Source of the DNA: Antarcticibacterium flavum
GTDB taxonomy: Bacteria; Bacteroidota; Bacteroidia; Flavobacteriales; Flavobacteriaceae
NCBI RefSeq assembly: GCF_006159205.1
Contig: NZ_CP040812.1
Location: 1,302,001-1,366,000 of the forward strand
DNA length: 64,000 nucleotides
Direction of reading: 5' to 3'
Part shown: piece by piece, positions 34,769 to 43,950 of the stretch
Numbering within the stretch: the stretch's first letter is position 1
Layout: each line of letters opens with the position of its first letter
Made by a program: the position numbers and the translations under genes
The notes under the pieces: model-generated
Database searches by the model: none
Seen by the model: only the letters and a program-made list of their open reading frames with translations
What the model was told of the DNA's origin: nothing

Positions 34769-36136
34769 ATGTCGCTCTTCGGAAAAGTTAAGAACACAAT
34801 TAATTTATTGAAATCTGTTGATATGGACCAGCTTACTAAAATAAGCAAGACCATAGATCTTCCAGAAGCTATGAAAGCTTTAGGCAACCTCGATGAGCGG
34901 CAACTGCAGGGATTAATGAAAATGTTGAAGACCAAACGGCGTAAAAGTCAGGATGACCTCCCTCCTATCGATGGGGATTTCTATAACCTTGATCTACGGC
35001 TAACACCGGAGCAGCGGGACCTGCAGCTCAAAGTGCGAAATTTCATGGAAGATGAAGTGCGGCCACTTATAAATGACCACTGGAACCGGGCAAAATTCCC
35101 ATTTGAGATCATAGAAAAATTCGCAAAACTGGGGATCACTGGGGTTCCTTATGAAGGGTATGGATGTCCAAACCTTTCCTTTTTAATGGAAGGGATCATT
35201 GCCCAGGAGATCGCGAGGGTAGATGTTTCCATCTCCACCTTCTTTGGAGTACACAGTGGGCTGGCCATGGGTTCAATATACCTATGCGGAAGCGAGGCAC
35301 AGAAACAGGAATGGCTGCCAAAGATGCAAAAACTGGAAGCCATAGGCGCCTTTGGACTTACAGAGCCTAACGTAGGTAGCGGGGTAGCCGGAGGAATGGA
35401 AACCACCTGCAGGTTTGATGGAGAGAACTGGGTGCTTAACGGACAAAAGAAATGGATTGGTAATGCCACCTTTTCTGATGTCACGGTGATCTGGGCCAGG
35501 GATGAGGATACCAATGAAGTAAAAGGATTCCTGGTGCGGGCAAAGGAAAACCCAGGTTATAAAGCTGAAAAAATGGAAGATAAAATGGCGTTGCGAATTG
35601 TGCAAAATGCCATTATTACCTTGACAGATTGTAAAGTGCCGGAAAGTGACCGGCTGAAGCATGCAAATTCTTTTAAAGACACCGCCAAGGTATTGCGAAT
35701 GACGCGGGCGGGAGTAGCCTGGCAGGCAGTGGGCTGTGCACGTGGCGCATATGAAAGCGCACTCAAATATACCCGGAAAAGGGAGCAGTTTGGCAGGCCA
35801 ATCGCCTCCTATCAGCTTATACAGAATCACCTGGTGGAAATGCTTTCAAATCTTACCGCTATGCAAACAATGGTCTTCCGCCTTTCAGAAATGCAGGACC
35901 AGGGAATGCTTACAGATGAGCACGCCTCCCTGGCCAAAGTCTACTGCAGCATGAGGACAAGGGATGTGGTGAGCCGCGCCAGGGAAGTCATGGGCGGCAA
36001 CGGGATCCTGCTGGAATATGATGTCGCAAGGTTTGTGGCAGATGCTGAGGCAATCTACAGTTATGAAGGAACAAAAGAAATAAACTCACTTATCGTTGGC
36101 CGGGCAATAACCGGGTACAGCGCATTTGTGAATTAA
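34769..36136 (+). CDS. Acyl-CoA dehydrogenase with N-terminal extension (glutaryl-CoA dehydrogenase-like)
   Basis: 455 residues; a typical acyl-CoA dehydrogenase is 380-400. Residues 1-70 are an extra helical, charged segment (GKVKNTINLLKSVDMDQL ... MLKTKRRKSQDD). The flavoprotein core follows, with FGLTEPNVGSGVAGG (FAD/substrate loop), WIGNATFSDVTVIWAR, REQFGRPIASYQLIQ and the catalytic-Glu segment YSYEGTKEIN. The Glu position and sequence resemble glutaryl-CoA dehydrogenases, but decarboxylation is inferred. First of three closely spaced genes. Confidence 0.88.
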   Translation: MSLFGKVKNTINLLKSVDMDQLTKISKTIDLPEAMKALGNLDERQLQGLMKMLKTKRRKSQDDLPPIDGDFYNLDLRLTPEQRDLQLKVRNFMEDEVRPLINDHWNRAKFPFEIIEKFAKLGITGVPYEGYGCPNLSFLMEGIIAQEIARVDVSISTFFGVHSGLAMGSIYLCGSEAQKQEWLPKMQKLEAIGAFGLTEPNVGSGVAGGMETTCRFDGENWVLNGQKKWIGNATFSDVTVIWARDEDTNEVKGFLVRAKENPGYKAEKMEDKMALRIVQNAIITLTDCKVPESDRLKHANSFKDTAKVLRMTRAGVAWQAVGCARGAYESALKYTRKREQFGRPIASYQLIQNHLVEMLSNLTAMQTMVFRLSEMQDQGMLTDEHASLAKVYCSMRTRDVVSRAREVMGGNGILLEYDVARFVADAEAIYSYEGTKEINSLIVGRAITGYSAFVN

Positions 36137-36157
36137 TAAACTTATAAAAACAAAAAA

Positions 36158-37075
36158 ATGTCGGTTTTAGTTATTAGCCCGGGAAGAAACCCGGAAGCAT
36201 GGGTAAGGGAGTTGAAAAATCAGCACCCGGGAATGAACATAGTGGTTTATCCCGAACAACACGATGATGAGGAGGTAGAATATGCCATTACGTGGAAACA
36301 CCCAAGGGGAATTTTCAAAAATTATCCAAATCTTAAAGTTATTGCCTCTATGGGTGCCGGGGTAGATCACATTACCAGCGATCCCGAAATTCCGGAAGAC
36401 GTGATCATCACACGGGTCGTGGACAAACAGCTGCGGGTAGATATGTGTTCCTTTGTGCTTGCATTGGTAATGGATAACTTGCGAAATATTTCTATTCATC
36501 ATTGCAGCAAAAGCTGGGAGCCAAAGAAATATAAACGAATTCAGGATACCCATATCGGGATTATGGGCCTTGGGGAATTGGGCAGCGGGGTAGCAGAAAA
36601 CCTAAAGATAAACGGATTCAAGGTTTCCGGCTGGGCAAAATCCAAAAAGGAGATCGACGGAATAAATACCTATAGCAGTGAGGAACAGGATGAATTCCTG
36701 GAAGAACTGGATATCCTGGTATGTCTATTACCCCTTACAAAGGAAACTGAAAATATCCTCAATAAAGATCTGTTTGACAAGCTGCCTAAAGGAGCTTACC
36801 TCATCAATGTCGCCCGGGGAGAGCACCTGGAAGAACAGCACCTGCTGGATGCAGTTAACAGCGGACAGCTAAGCGGGGCAGCACTGGATGTTTTCAGAAA
36901 AGAACCCCTGCCAGAGGAGCATCCTTTTTGGGAAAATGAGAATATTTTTATTACTCCGCACATCGCCAGCGTAACAGATCCAAAGCATGTGGTACCCCAA
37001 CTGGTTGAAAATTATGAAAGAATGACTGAAGAGGAAGAACTTTTAAACGTGGTAACGCAGGAGAAAGGATATTGA
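36158..37075 (+). CDS. D-2-hydroxyacid dehydrogenase, glyoxylate/hydroxypyruvate reductase A-like
   Basis: 305 residues of the D-isomer-specific 2-hydroxyacid dehydrogenase family. NAD(P) motif GIMGLGELGSGVAENL, arginine of VARGEHLEE, and the acid/base pair in FRKEPLPEEHPFWENENIFITPHIAS. Reduction of glyoxylate or hydroxypyruvate is the likely reaction. It follows the acyl-CoA dehydrogenase by 21 bp and precedes the stress protein by 20 bp, so the three form an operon. Confidence 0.9.
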   Translation: MSVLVISPGRNPEAWVRELKNQHPGMNIVVYPEQHDDEEVEYAITWKHPRGIFKNYPNLKVIASMGAGVDHITSDPEIPEDVIITRVVDKQLRVDMCSFVLALVMDNLRNISIHHCSKSWEPKKYKRIQDTHIGIMGLGELGSGVAENLKINGFKVSGWAKSKKEIDGINTYSSEEQDEFLEELDILVCLLPLTKETENILNKDLFDKLPKGAYLINVARGEHLEEQHLLDAVNSGQLSGAALDVFRKEPLPEEHPFWENENIFITPHIASVTDPKHVVPQLVENYERMTEEEELLNVVTQEKGY

Positions 37076-37095
37076 CCAAATTTAAATCTTAAGTT

Positions 37096-37554
37096 ATGAA
37101 GGAAATAAAGAACATTCTGGTAGCAATAGATTTTAATGACACCGTGGGCGAGCTCTTAGGCTATGCTGAAGGGATTGCGGCAAAGTTTGGGTCCAAAGTG
37201 TGGGTGCTGCATGTGGCAGCCCCAAATCCCGATTTTGTAGGCTACGAACCCGGCCCTCAATATATACGCGATATCAAGGCAGATGAGCTGCGAGAAGAAC
37301 ACCGCTCCCTGCAAAGAATTTGCAAGACTTTTTTCGATGAGAGCATAGATTGCGAGGGGCTGCTCATCCAGGGGTCTACCGTGGAAACTGTGGTTGACGA
37401 GGCAAAAAAGCTAAAAAGTGACCTGCTCATAGTCGGAACCCATAAACACAGTTTCTTTCACGATCTTTTCTCTGAAAATGTTTCCCTGGAACTACTGAAA
37501 AAAGCTGAGATCCCATTGTTAGCTATTCCTATTGAAGATGAAGAGGAGGAGTAG
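37096..37554 (+). CDS. Universal stress protein (UspA family)
   Basis: 152-residue single Usp domain: start KNILVAIDFNDT, and the ATP-binding-type loop LLIVGTHKHSFFHDLFSENVS where the classic motif is GxxGxxS; here the first Gly is kept (VGTHKH) but the glycines after it are not, so ATP binding is uncertain. Last gene of the acyl-CoA dehydrogenase operon. Confidence 0.9.
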   Translation: MKEIKNILVAIDFNDTVGELLGYAEGIAAKFGSKVWVLHVAAPNPDFVGYEPGPQYIRDIKADELREEHRSLQRICKTFFDESIDCEGLLIQGSTVETVVDEAKKLKSDLLIVGTHKHSFFHDLFSENVSLELLKKAEIPLLAIPIEDEEEE

Positions 37555-37609
37555 AGAATTTCCAATCTCTTGACCTATTATGAGAAGGAGCAAAATTCTC
37601 TTCCTTAGT

Positions 37610-37642
37610 AGACCTCACAGGTTTTTGAAACCTGTGAGGTCT
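37610..37642. repeat. Perfect 15-bp inverted repeat (REP-like or terminator)
   Basis: AGACCTCACAGGTTT and AAACCTGTGAGGTCT flank TTG. It lies 56 bp after the universal stress protein and could stop transcription, but there is no T-run after it and the sequence looks like a dispersed palindrome. The rest of this 350-bp gap includes GGATTCTTCGCTGCGCTCAG (about 37863), a short motif I recall as widely repeated in Bacteroidota. Confidence 0.65.
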
Positions 37643-37904
37643 GTGTCGTGCTATGCAAAGTGTTAAGGGTACTGGCAGTTTTATTAAAAACAATCCCTTA
37701 TCATCCTGCAAAATGCTTTTTCGCGCAACTAAGGATTTCTGGCGGAGGAATAATATCGAGGTTCTTTTTGATATTCTGCGGGAGGAGAAGCGAGTTTACC
37801 GATTGTGGACTTCATTGCATTTTTCTCTATCGGCAACTGTCCTTTCCCACTGCACCGACTGTAGGGATTCTTCGCTGCGCTCAGAATGACAAAAGGTTGG
37901 AATA

Positions 37905-38372
37905 TTACTCTTCCTCTTTGTGTTCCTTCCTGGTTGAATGAAGCATTTCCAATTTCCAGCCGTCTTCGGTTCTTATCGCAGAGGCGCTTTCCAGCCAGTT
38001 CATCTCGCCTACTTTCCTGCCGTCTATTTTAAATTCGGCTTTATTGTGGTAGGCGGTCCAGGCCATATCTCCTTTAATCTTAACCTCAATAAAATCGAAG
38101 GTATTAATCCGTTCCGGCATCTGCTCCATTTTCAGCATCATATTCATGTATTTGTTAATGGAGTCGTTGGTCCAAACCTCCCCGTGCTCCAAAAGCAGGA
38201 AATCCCTGGTGTAATAAGTGTCAATTTTATCGATTTTTGCCTCAGATAATAGGTCCTGAAAAGAATCGATGATAAGTTTTTTCACAAGTTCCTCGTCCTC
38301 CCGCATTGCAGTTTGTGCTACAAGCGGAATGGAAAGGAACAGCATCATACAGGGTAGTAACAGATTTTTCAT
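37905..38372 (-). CDS. Secreted SnoaL/NTF2-like protein
   Basis: 155 residues: signal peptide (ends PLVAQT, about 20), then an NTF2-like cone fold of the DUF4440/SnoaL type (LVKKLIIDSFQDLLSEAKID ... GDMAWTAYHNKAEFKIDGRKVGEMNWLESASAIRTEDGWKLEMLHST). Probably periplasmic; ligand unknown. Lone gene. Confidence 0.82.
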   Translation of the reverse strand: MKNLLLPCMMLFLSIPLVAQTAMREDEELVKKLIIDSFQDLLSEAKIDKIDTYYTRDFLLLEHGEVWTNDSINKYMNMMLKMEQMPERINTFDFIEVKIKGDMAWTAYHNKAEFKIDGRKVGEMNWLESASAIRTEDGWKLEMLHSTRKEHKEEE

Positions 38373-38670
38373 ATTCTTGGTTTTAGTTAGCTATTTATTT
38401 TAGGTTGAGACAAATTTAGAGATGCCGCATTATTAATTCTCAGTTTTAATTTTTTAACCTCACCTACGGAATTTATCCTCTCCTGAATACTAACTTTAAT
38501 GTAAGGTTTTTTCAGAAATAATTTGATTGCTTATAATTCCTGTCATCTGAATGCTGATCTTTCAGAAGACATCCTGCAATTACTGCCAAATTCAGCATAA
38601 ATTCTGGCATTTATTTTGAAGTTAACCCGGGAAATGATCACTTTTATATTATAGTACCTAATTAGAAATT

Positions 38671-39087
38671 ATGAAAAATCTAAAATCTTCCCTGCTCATC
38701 TTCCTTTTTGGAACCTTTTTAACCAACGCCCAGAATACCATTGAGGTAGAGATCACTAATTTTGATAATAATACGGGGGTGGCTTTCATAGGACTTTACA
38801 ATTCTGAAGGGGCATTCCTTAAAACCCTTTATAAAGGTGAAAAGGCAGAGATCAAAAACCGGAAGGTGGTACTAACTTTCGAGGACATTCCCAATGGCAC
38901 TTATGCTATCTCCGCTTTCCATGATGCAGATGAGAACGGGGAACTTACCACAAATTTCATAGGAATTCCAAAGGAAAAGTACGGGGCTTCCAATAATGCC
39001 CCTTCCAGATTTGGTCCACCAAAATGGAAGGATGCGCGTTTTGAGGTGCGGAATGGTGAGACGGTTTACCAGAAGATTGAATTGTAA
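38671..39087 (+). CDS. Secreted DUF2141 protein
   Basis: 138 residues with signal peptide (ends TNAQNT, about 20) and the DUF2141 beta-sandwich (VAFIGLYNSEGAFLK, FEDIPNGTYAISAFHDADENGELTTNFIGIPKEKYGASNNA). Common in Bacteroidota envelopes; function unknown. The surface DADENGEL loop looks able to bind calcium. Confidence 0.88.
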   Translation: MKNLKSSLLIFLFGTFLTNAQNTIEVEITNFDNNTGVAFIGLYNSEGAFLKTLYKGEKAEIKNRKVVLTFEDIPNGTYAISAFHDADENGELTTNFIGIPKEKYGASNNAPSRFGPPKWKDARFEVRNGETVYQKIEL

Positions 39088-39137
39088 CATTTGAGAATTT
39101 GAATACGATCAGGTTCGCTGTAAAAAGGTTTTTTTTT

Positions 39138-39293
39138 GACCCGTCAGGGACTGGATATGGGTAGCACTATAAGACATAAAATATCCCTGTGCCTTTAGGT
39201 ACGGCATATAAATTCACGACACATATTCTGTACCTAAAGGCACAGGTAACCGTCTACATAATTTTTTTTAACAATAGATAGTCCCTACGGGAC
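39138..39293. repeat. Dispersed element B, copy 2
   Basis: Ends GACCCGTCAGGGAC and GTCCCTACGGGAC, inner arms GTGCCTTTAGGTAC and GTACCTAAAGGCAC. Length 156 bp against 154 bp for copy 1 at 1187. The inner stem is better paired here than in copy 1. Confidence 0.8.
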
Positions 39294-39480
39294 ATTATGA
39301 ATAAATGTCCTGAATAGCAATATTCCTATTCTGCCAGGATCTTTCAAATTGAATTGTACCCGGAAGGTGAATATAGTTTTAGTGTGAGGGTAATTTTCTT
39401 AATAAGACATTAGATGCTGAAACAAGTTACCATTGACGTATTCTATATTCTATATTATCCACGGGAGTCTCTGCCCATTT

Positions 39481-39815
39481 CATAGGACCGCCTTTTCTTT
39501 TTTGCTGCAATCCTCACCCTTTGGTCGTCGGTTGCAAGAAAAAGAAACAAAAAAGTCTAGGCTTACGAAAGCTTATCTAAATTTATCATTCGGTGGCTAA
39601 ATTTTAGGAACTCGCGGGCAAATGAATTCAAGCGAGATTAATTCCCTTTCGCTCAAACAGCCTAAAATTCTTAACGCCCCTCTCATTTCAAATTTTACGA
39701 TAAGCTTTCGTAGGCCAGGAAAAACCTTAAAACGAAAATTTACCTCCAATGTTGATTCTCCTACGTCATCACCTCACGCTAATGAAAACATTTTTATTGG
39801 GGTCTCAGCATGACG
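39481..39815 (+). repeat. Dispersed element A, copy 3
   Basis: Same arms and tail (TCACCTCACGCTAAT at 39769) as copy 1. The left hairpin is replaced by a longer version with TTGCTGCAATCC and GGTCGTCGGTTGCAAG. It lies 190 bp after element B, with a shared segment AAACAAGTTACCATTGACGT between them that also precedes copy 1 at about 600. Confidence 0.8.
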
Positions 39816-39848
39816 TTATTAAAAATGTTTTTTGTCCTTACGAGACAA

Positions 39849-40688
39849 CTACACCATCTCCACAACCGGCTCCCCTGCCGGGGCCATCTTCTTTAAAGCC
39901 TCAATAAAATTATCGATGAACTGCTCTCTTTCCTCTTCAGGCAACAGGTCGAGGGACAGGAATGGGTTAAGGTCTTCAAGTTCTACCAGCAACAGGGATT
40001 CATCCCGCAATCTACAGGCGTCTACACGGGTTATTCCCCTTTGCATATTGTTCCATTGCAGGAACTGCTGCGCAAACTCGAGGTCGGCCCGGGTGGGTTC
40101 GTATTGCGTAAGCTCCCACCTTCTTTCTTTGTTGGGAGCGTACATCGCGTATTGAAATACATCATTCAAATAATAGAACGATACTTCATATCTGAAATCG
40201 ATAAAAGGCTGGATCAATTTCCCTTCAGGTTTTGATTCATGGAATTCCTGCGGACTCAGGATCTCCATTCCTACAGAGTCGGCACCATTCTTCAGCTTAA
40301 CAATATATTGTTCTGGTTCGCCAAGTTTATAGCTGTCTTCATACTTTTCCGCAGTGGGTATCACCGGGAATCCAAGCGCCTGCAGGTCCAGCAAATACTG
40401 TTTCCCTTTTTGATCGCCCTTTCCATCAAAGGAATTGAAGGTTGAAAGGTTTCTCTCCTTAACCGCCTTCAGCAGTTCATTATACTCCTCCTCATACTCC
40501 AGTACACATCCGGCGTTCCTGAAGACAAGTGCATCTATCCCATCCAGGAGGTTTGCAGCTTGCCGCGGATTGGTGATTATTACATTAAAATGCTGCTGTA
40601 GCCTGGAGGTGATAAAAAGGTCCTCTTCATAATATTTACGGCCCTTGGCAACGTAATAAAGGTCTGTTACATAAAGTATTTTCATCAT
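39849..40688 (-). CDS. ATP-grasp family protein
   Basis: 279 residues. The N-terminal third is a Rossmann-like pre-ATP domain (MKILYVTDLYYVAKGRKYYEED); then an ATP-grasp core is suggested by QYIVKLKNGADSVGM, GKLIQPFIDFRYEVSFYY and the metal-binding ELEDLNPFLSLD. Closest in feel to RimK/GshB-type amide or peptide ligases, but the substrates are unknown and no peptide partner gene is adjacent. Confidence 0.78.
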   Translation of the reverse strand: MMKILYVTDLYYVAKGRKYYEEDLFITSRLQQHFNVIITNPRQAANLLDGIDALVFRNAGCVLEYEEEYNELLKAVKERNLSTFNSFDGKGDQKGKQYLLDLQALGFPVIPTAEKYEDSYKLGEPEQYIVKLKNGADSVGMEILSPQEFHESKPEGKLIQPFIDFRYEVSFYYLNDVFQYAMYAPNKERRWELTQYEPTRADLEFAQQFLQWNNMQRGITRVDACRLRDESLLLVELEDLNPFLSLDLLPEEEREQFIDNFIEALKKMAPAGEPVVEMV

Positions 40689-40843
40689 AATGATCTGCCT
40701 GTTTAAAGGAGAGCGAATTTAAAAAAGAAAACCAAAATGCAATGAGAAAAAAGAGGAAAAACCTCGCGGGCCTAAAATCTACTTTTTCGGCTAAAAATGT
40801 TCAGCCATTCAAACTTACGAGCATAAAAAAACGAAATAAGACT

Positions 40844-41017
40844 CTATAGCACCGGCAATGCAAAACACAGAAGTACCAGTAGGAATTTTTCGTCTTTTTC
40901 TAACCGTTTATTCAAAATCACATAGATAAGAACAGTAAAAAACAATAAACCCAGCATAAAATAAACCAGGTTCTGCAACCACTGCGGAAAGAAAAATGTA
41001 ATTGCAGATGATTCCAA
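40844..41017 (-). CDS. Small membrane protein, probably PLDc_N-like
   Basis: 57 residues starting at TTG (41015-41017) after an AAGGATT ribosome site. The chain has FFFPQWLQNLVYFMLGLLFF and FLLVLLCFALPVL as two hydrophobic segments around a charged NKRLEKDEK loop, the layout of the PLD/cardiolipin-synthase N-terminal (PLDc_N) hairpin. It lies 26 bp after the similar gene at 41044-41232. The start codon is not certain. Confidence 0.65.
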   Translation of the reverse strand: MESSAITFFFPQWLQNLVYFMLGLLFFTVLIYVILNKRLEKDEKFLLVLLCFALPVL

Positions 41018-41043
41018 TGAGAAACTTCTAATCCTTATCTAAC

Positions 41044-41232
41044 TTAGCGGTTTTTTCCGGCGGGAATATGCAGGCAGGCCAGACCTATCACAGGGAATAA
41101 AATGGTAGTGTAAATAAGAGCATTCTTTCTATACCCTGTAAGATTTTCTCTTTTAGCAATGTCCATTAAGGTATAAACCATCAGGATCAAATTGGGAATA
41201 AATATCAAATAAAGTATCGTGGCCTTATCCAT
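41044..41232 (-). CDS. Small PLDc_N-like membrane protein
   Basis: 62 residues with two membrane segments (TILYLIFIPNLILMVYTLMDIA and LIYTTILFPVIGLACLHI) joined by KRENLTGYRKN. This is the helix-polar-helix hairpin seen at the N-terminus of cardiolipin synthases but without any HKD domain. Tandem with a second small membrane protein. Function unknown. Confidence 0.72.
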   Translation of the reverse strand: MDKATILYLIFIPNLILMVYTLMDIAKRENLTGYRKNALIYTTILFPVIGLACLHIPAGKNR

Positions 41233-41296
41233 CTTTATGAATTAGAATGAAGGTCTAAAATACAATAATATTGGCCCTAAAAATATAATAAAACTA

Positions 41297-42259
41297 TTAT
41301 TTTGAAGACGTGATAACAGCCGGGCGTTGCTTGTGGTAATCGGCAGCTATAACTTCTCTCACACCTGTTTTATAGGGAGTGGGTCTTTGTGAAAATTTGC
41401 TTTCAAATTTATCGCTGTTGAACACGTAATCGCGGTCATATTGATAGAGCATTTCCACGCTTTCCTTCATCTCCGGAATAAAGATCCCCAGGAATCTTAC
41501 AAAGGATTTTCCCACCCGGCGAAATTTTGGTTCCAAATGCATTTCCTTAGCGATCTCCTCTACCCACTGTTTTCCAGTCAATGGTTCTTTTGCAGTTGGC
41601 AGGTGCCAGGTCTGCCCATAGGCATCGGGTGTATTGCCCAGCAGGGCCGTAGCTTTCCCGGCATCTACAGTGTAGGTGAAGGAATGTTTTTTATTATAAT
41701 CCATAAGCCAATTTGCCTTTTTGCCCTTGCTCAACGGTTTGATCACAGTTTCATTCAATAGTCCGGAATCTTTTATTCCGGGGCCGTAGAAGTCGGCACT
41801 ACGGGCTATAAGGGCCTGCAAGTCTTTTGATTTCACCGCAGCCCATAACATCTCCACCAGCCTGGCACGGACTTTACCCTTTTCTGAAGGGGGATTTACC
41901 GGCAGGTCCTCTGTAATAGGATCCAGGTTGCTGCCATCGTACATATAGATATTATCAAAGAAAACCAGTTTGCATCTAACTTTAAGGCAGGCTTTGATCA
42001 CATTTTCCATAATAACAGGCCATTTCTCCTGCCATACTTTGGTATCATAAGGCAGCCCAACAGTGAGATACGCAATATCTGAACCTGTAACTGCCTTGAG
42101 AGTTTGGTCATAGTTGGTAAGATCTGCAACCAAAACCTCATCTGTCTCATTCACCGCCTGGGGGTTGCGGCTTACAAGTCTTATCTCCATGGTGTAGAAA
42201 GTAAGTGCTTTCGCTAGTTCTGTGGCAATAACACCACCCGCTCCTAGTATTGTTTGCAT
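41297..42259 (-). CDS. NAD(P)-dependent epimerase/dehydratase-family protein
   Basis: 320 residues, extended-SDR-like. Cofactor loop LGAGGVIATELA at the N-terminus; ARSADFYGPG is the segment after the active site. The usual YxxxK is not clear (EKGKVRARLVE is seen in its place), pointing to an atypical or NmrA-like member. Lone gene, substrate unknown. Confidence 0.82.
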   Translation of the reverse strand: MQTILGAGGVIATELAKALTFYTMEIRLVSRNPQAVNETDEVLVADLTNYDQTLKAVTGSDIAYLTVGLPYDTKVWQEKWPVIMENVIKACLKVRCKLVFFDNIYMYDGSNLDPITEDLPVNPPSEKGKVRARLVEMLWAAVKSKDLQALIARSADFYGPGIKDSGLLNETVIKPLSKGKKANWLMDYNKKHSFTYTVDAGKATALLGNTPDAYGQTWHLPTAKEPLTGKQWVEEIAKEMHLEPKFRRVGKSFVRFLGIFIPEMKESVEMLYQYDRDYVFNSDKFESKFSQRPTPYKTGVREVIAADYHKQRPAVITSSK

Positions 42260-42985
42260 CTTTTGGTGGTTTTAAATTAGCATTTTGAACCCTTTTCTCA
42301 ACGCACCTCTAAGTTACTACTAATTAGATAATTAAAGAATATTTTTACTGAAGGTTTGTAGGAGAAAATAGCGTTTTTAACTCTTATCCCGAACCCTCTG
42401 TCCGAGTAAGTTTTCTGAAGCCAGGAGGCGAAAAGTAAGTTTATCGAGAATTCCGGGAAGTACAAAAATATCTAGAAGTCTCGATACAAATTTTACCTAC
42501 GCTACCGCTGCGGTAAAAAACACTACCTGACGAAGAGGGTTTAATTTAAAAATCTAAAACTTTAAACCGAAAGCCGACAGTTCGAAATTTTGATAATTTT
42601 TTTATTAGCGTGAGGTGATGACGTATTTCCCCGGCCTACGAAAGTTTATCGTAAAATTCTTTTTCTTGCAACCGACGACCAAAGGGAGAGGATTGCAAGA
42701 AAAAGAACAAGCGGTCCTATGAAAGAAGGGTTTTGTAAACTGAGCCATTATATAACCGTATCTATGGGCACAGAGATCTTATTTATTTCGTTTCTACCCA
42801 ATTATCGCCCTAACGGCCCAAATTCTTAGAGAAAAATTTCGTAGGTATTCTAAACTACCCTAAAACAATTGAATTGGTTTCCCTATAAAAATTTAATCTC
42901 ATCATCAGGCAATTTAATTCCTCGCACTTCCCACAAAACAATCTATTCTTTTTTATCTTGCTTCCTCATATGAAGCAATCTGCAG
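42260..42985. repeat. Non-coding gap with an inverted, internally deleted element A (42600-42725)
   Basis: The segment 42600-42725 is element A on the minus strand: ATTAGCGTGAGGTGATGACG, GGCCTACGAAAGTTTATCG, then directly TTGCAACCGACGACC and GCGGTCCTATGA. The central 100 bp (left arm and loop) is missing. Its left-hairpin variant is that of copy 3. The rest of the gap shows no gene. Confidence 0.7.
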
Positions 42986-43924
42986 ATGATCACTAAGAAA
43001 GACCTGGAAAACGTACACCAACGTATTTTGCCCTATATTCACCGCACCCCGGTTTTGACTTCGCACCTATTAAATGAAATGGCGGGTGCTGAAATATTTT
43101 TCAAATGCGAAAATTTTCAGCGTATGGGAGCTTTTAAAATGCGTGGAGCAGTGAATGCCATTTTGAATCTTTCCGAAGAGAAACGGCAGAAAGGCGTTGT
43201 CACCCATTCCTCAGGAAACTTTGCACAGGCTGTTTCGCTGGCGGCGAAAAGTGCGGGGGTACCTGCTTGTATTGTGATGCCCTCTTCTGCTCCGCAGGTG
43301 AAAAAGGATGCTGTCAAAGGCTATGGCGGGCAAGTGACCGATTGCCCTCCCACTCTTGAGGAAAGGGAAAAGGCGGCCCAAAAGATCATTGATGAAACCG
43401 GCGCCACTTTTATCCACCCTTCAAATGACCTGGATGTGATCTATGGACAGGGAACGGCTGCTTTGGAATTATTGCAGGATCACCCTAACCTGGAGTATGT
43501 GATAACTCCCGTTGGCGGCGGCGGACTCATTGCCGGAACTGCTCTTGCAGTTCATTTTGCTTCAACAACCTGTAAGACCATAGGCGCAGAACCCTTTGAA
43601 GTAGACGACGCCTACCGTTCCCTCCAAACCGGAAAAATAGAGACAAATGAGACTACCAATACTATTGCAGATGGATTGAAGACCCAGCTTGGGGATAAGA
43701 ATTTTCCAATCATTAAGGAGCATGTTTCAGAGATCATCCGGGTGGAGGAAAAAGAGATCGTCTCTGCGCTTAAACTCATTTGGGAACGTATGAAGATCAT
43801 CGTGGAACCGTCAAGTGCTGTGGCTTTCGCGGCGGTTTTGCGGGAAAAGGAGAAATTCCGGGGTAAGAAAATTGGGATCATCATCTCCGGCGGGAATGTT
43901 GATCTTAGTGATTTGCCGTTTTGA
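42986..43924 (+). CDS. PLP-dependent threonine/serine dehydratase (or serine racemase)
   Basis: 312-residue fold-type II PLP enzyme. Schiff-base lysine in GAFKMRGAVNAI, phosphate-binding glycine loop VGGGGLIAGT, and SSGNFAQAVSL. It lacks the C-terminal regulatory ACT-like domains of biosynthetic IlvA, so it is catabolic-type threonine/serine dehydratase or a serine racemase. Sequence alone cannot separate these. Confidence 0.9.
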   Translation: MITKKDLENVHQRILPYIHRTPVLTSHLLNEMAGAEIFFKCENFQRMGAFKMRGAVNAILNLSEEKRQKGVVTHSSGNFAQAVSLAAKSAGVPACIVMPSSAPQVKKDAVKGYGGQVTDCPPTLEEREKAAQKIIDETGATFIHPSNDLDVIYGQGTAALELLQDHPNLEYVITPVGGGGLIAGTALAVHFASTTCKTIGAEPFEVDDAYRSLQTGKIETNETTNTIADGLKTQLGDKNFPIIKEHVSEIIRVEEKEIVSALKLIWERMKIIVEPSSAVAFAAVLREKEKFRGKKIGIIISGGNVDLSDLPF

Positions 43925-43950
43925 ATAAAATTTTAGCCTCCTAATTATGG

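Noticed and set aside
37648..37889. Plus-strand frames of 78-97 codons between the stress protein and the SnoaL-like gene.
   Set aside because: Overlapping frames with no conserved pattern; contains a widespread short repeat; composition not convincing.
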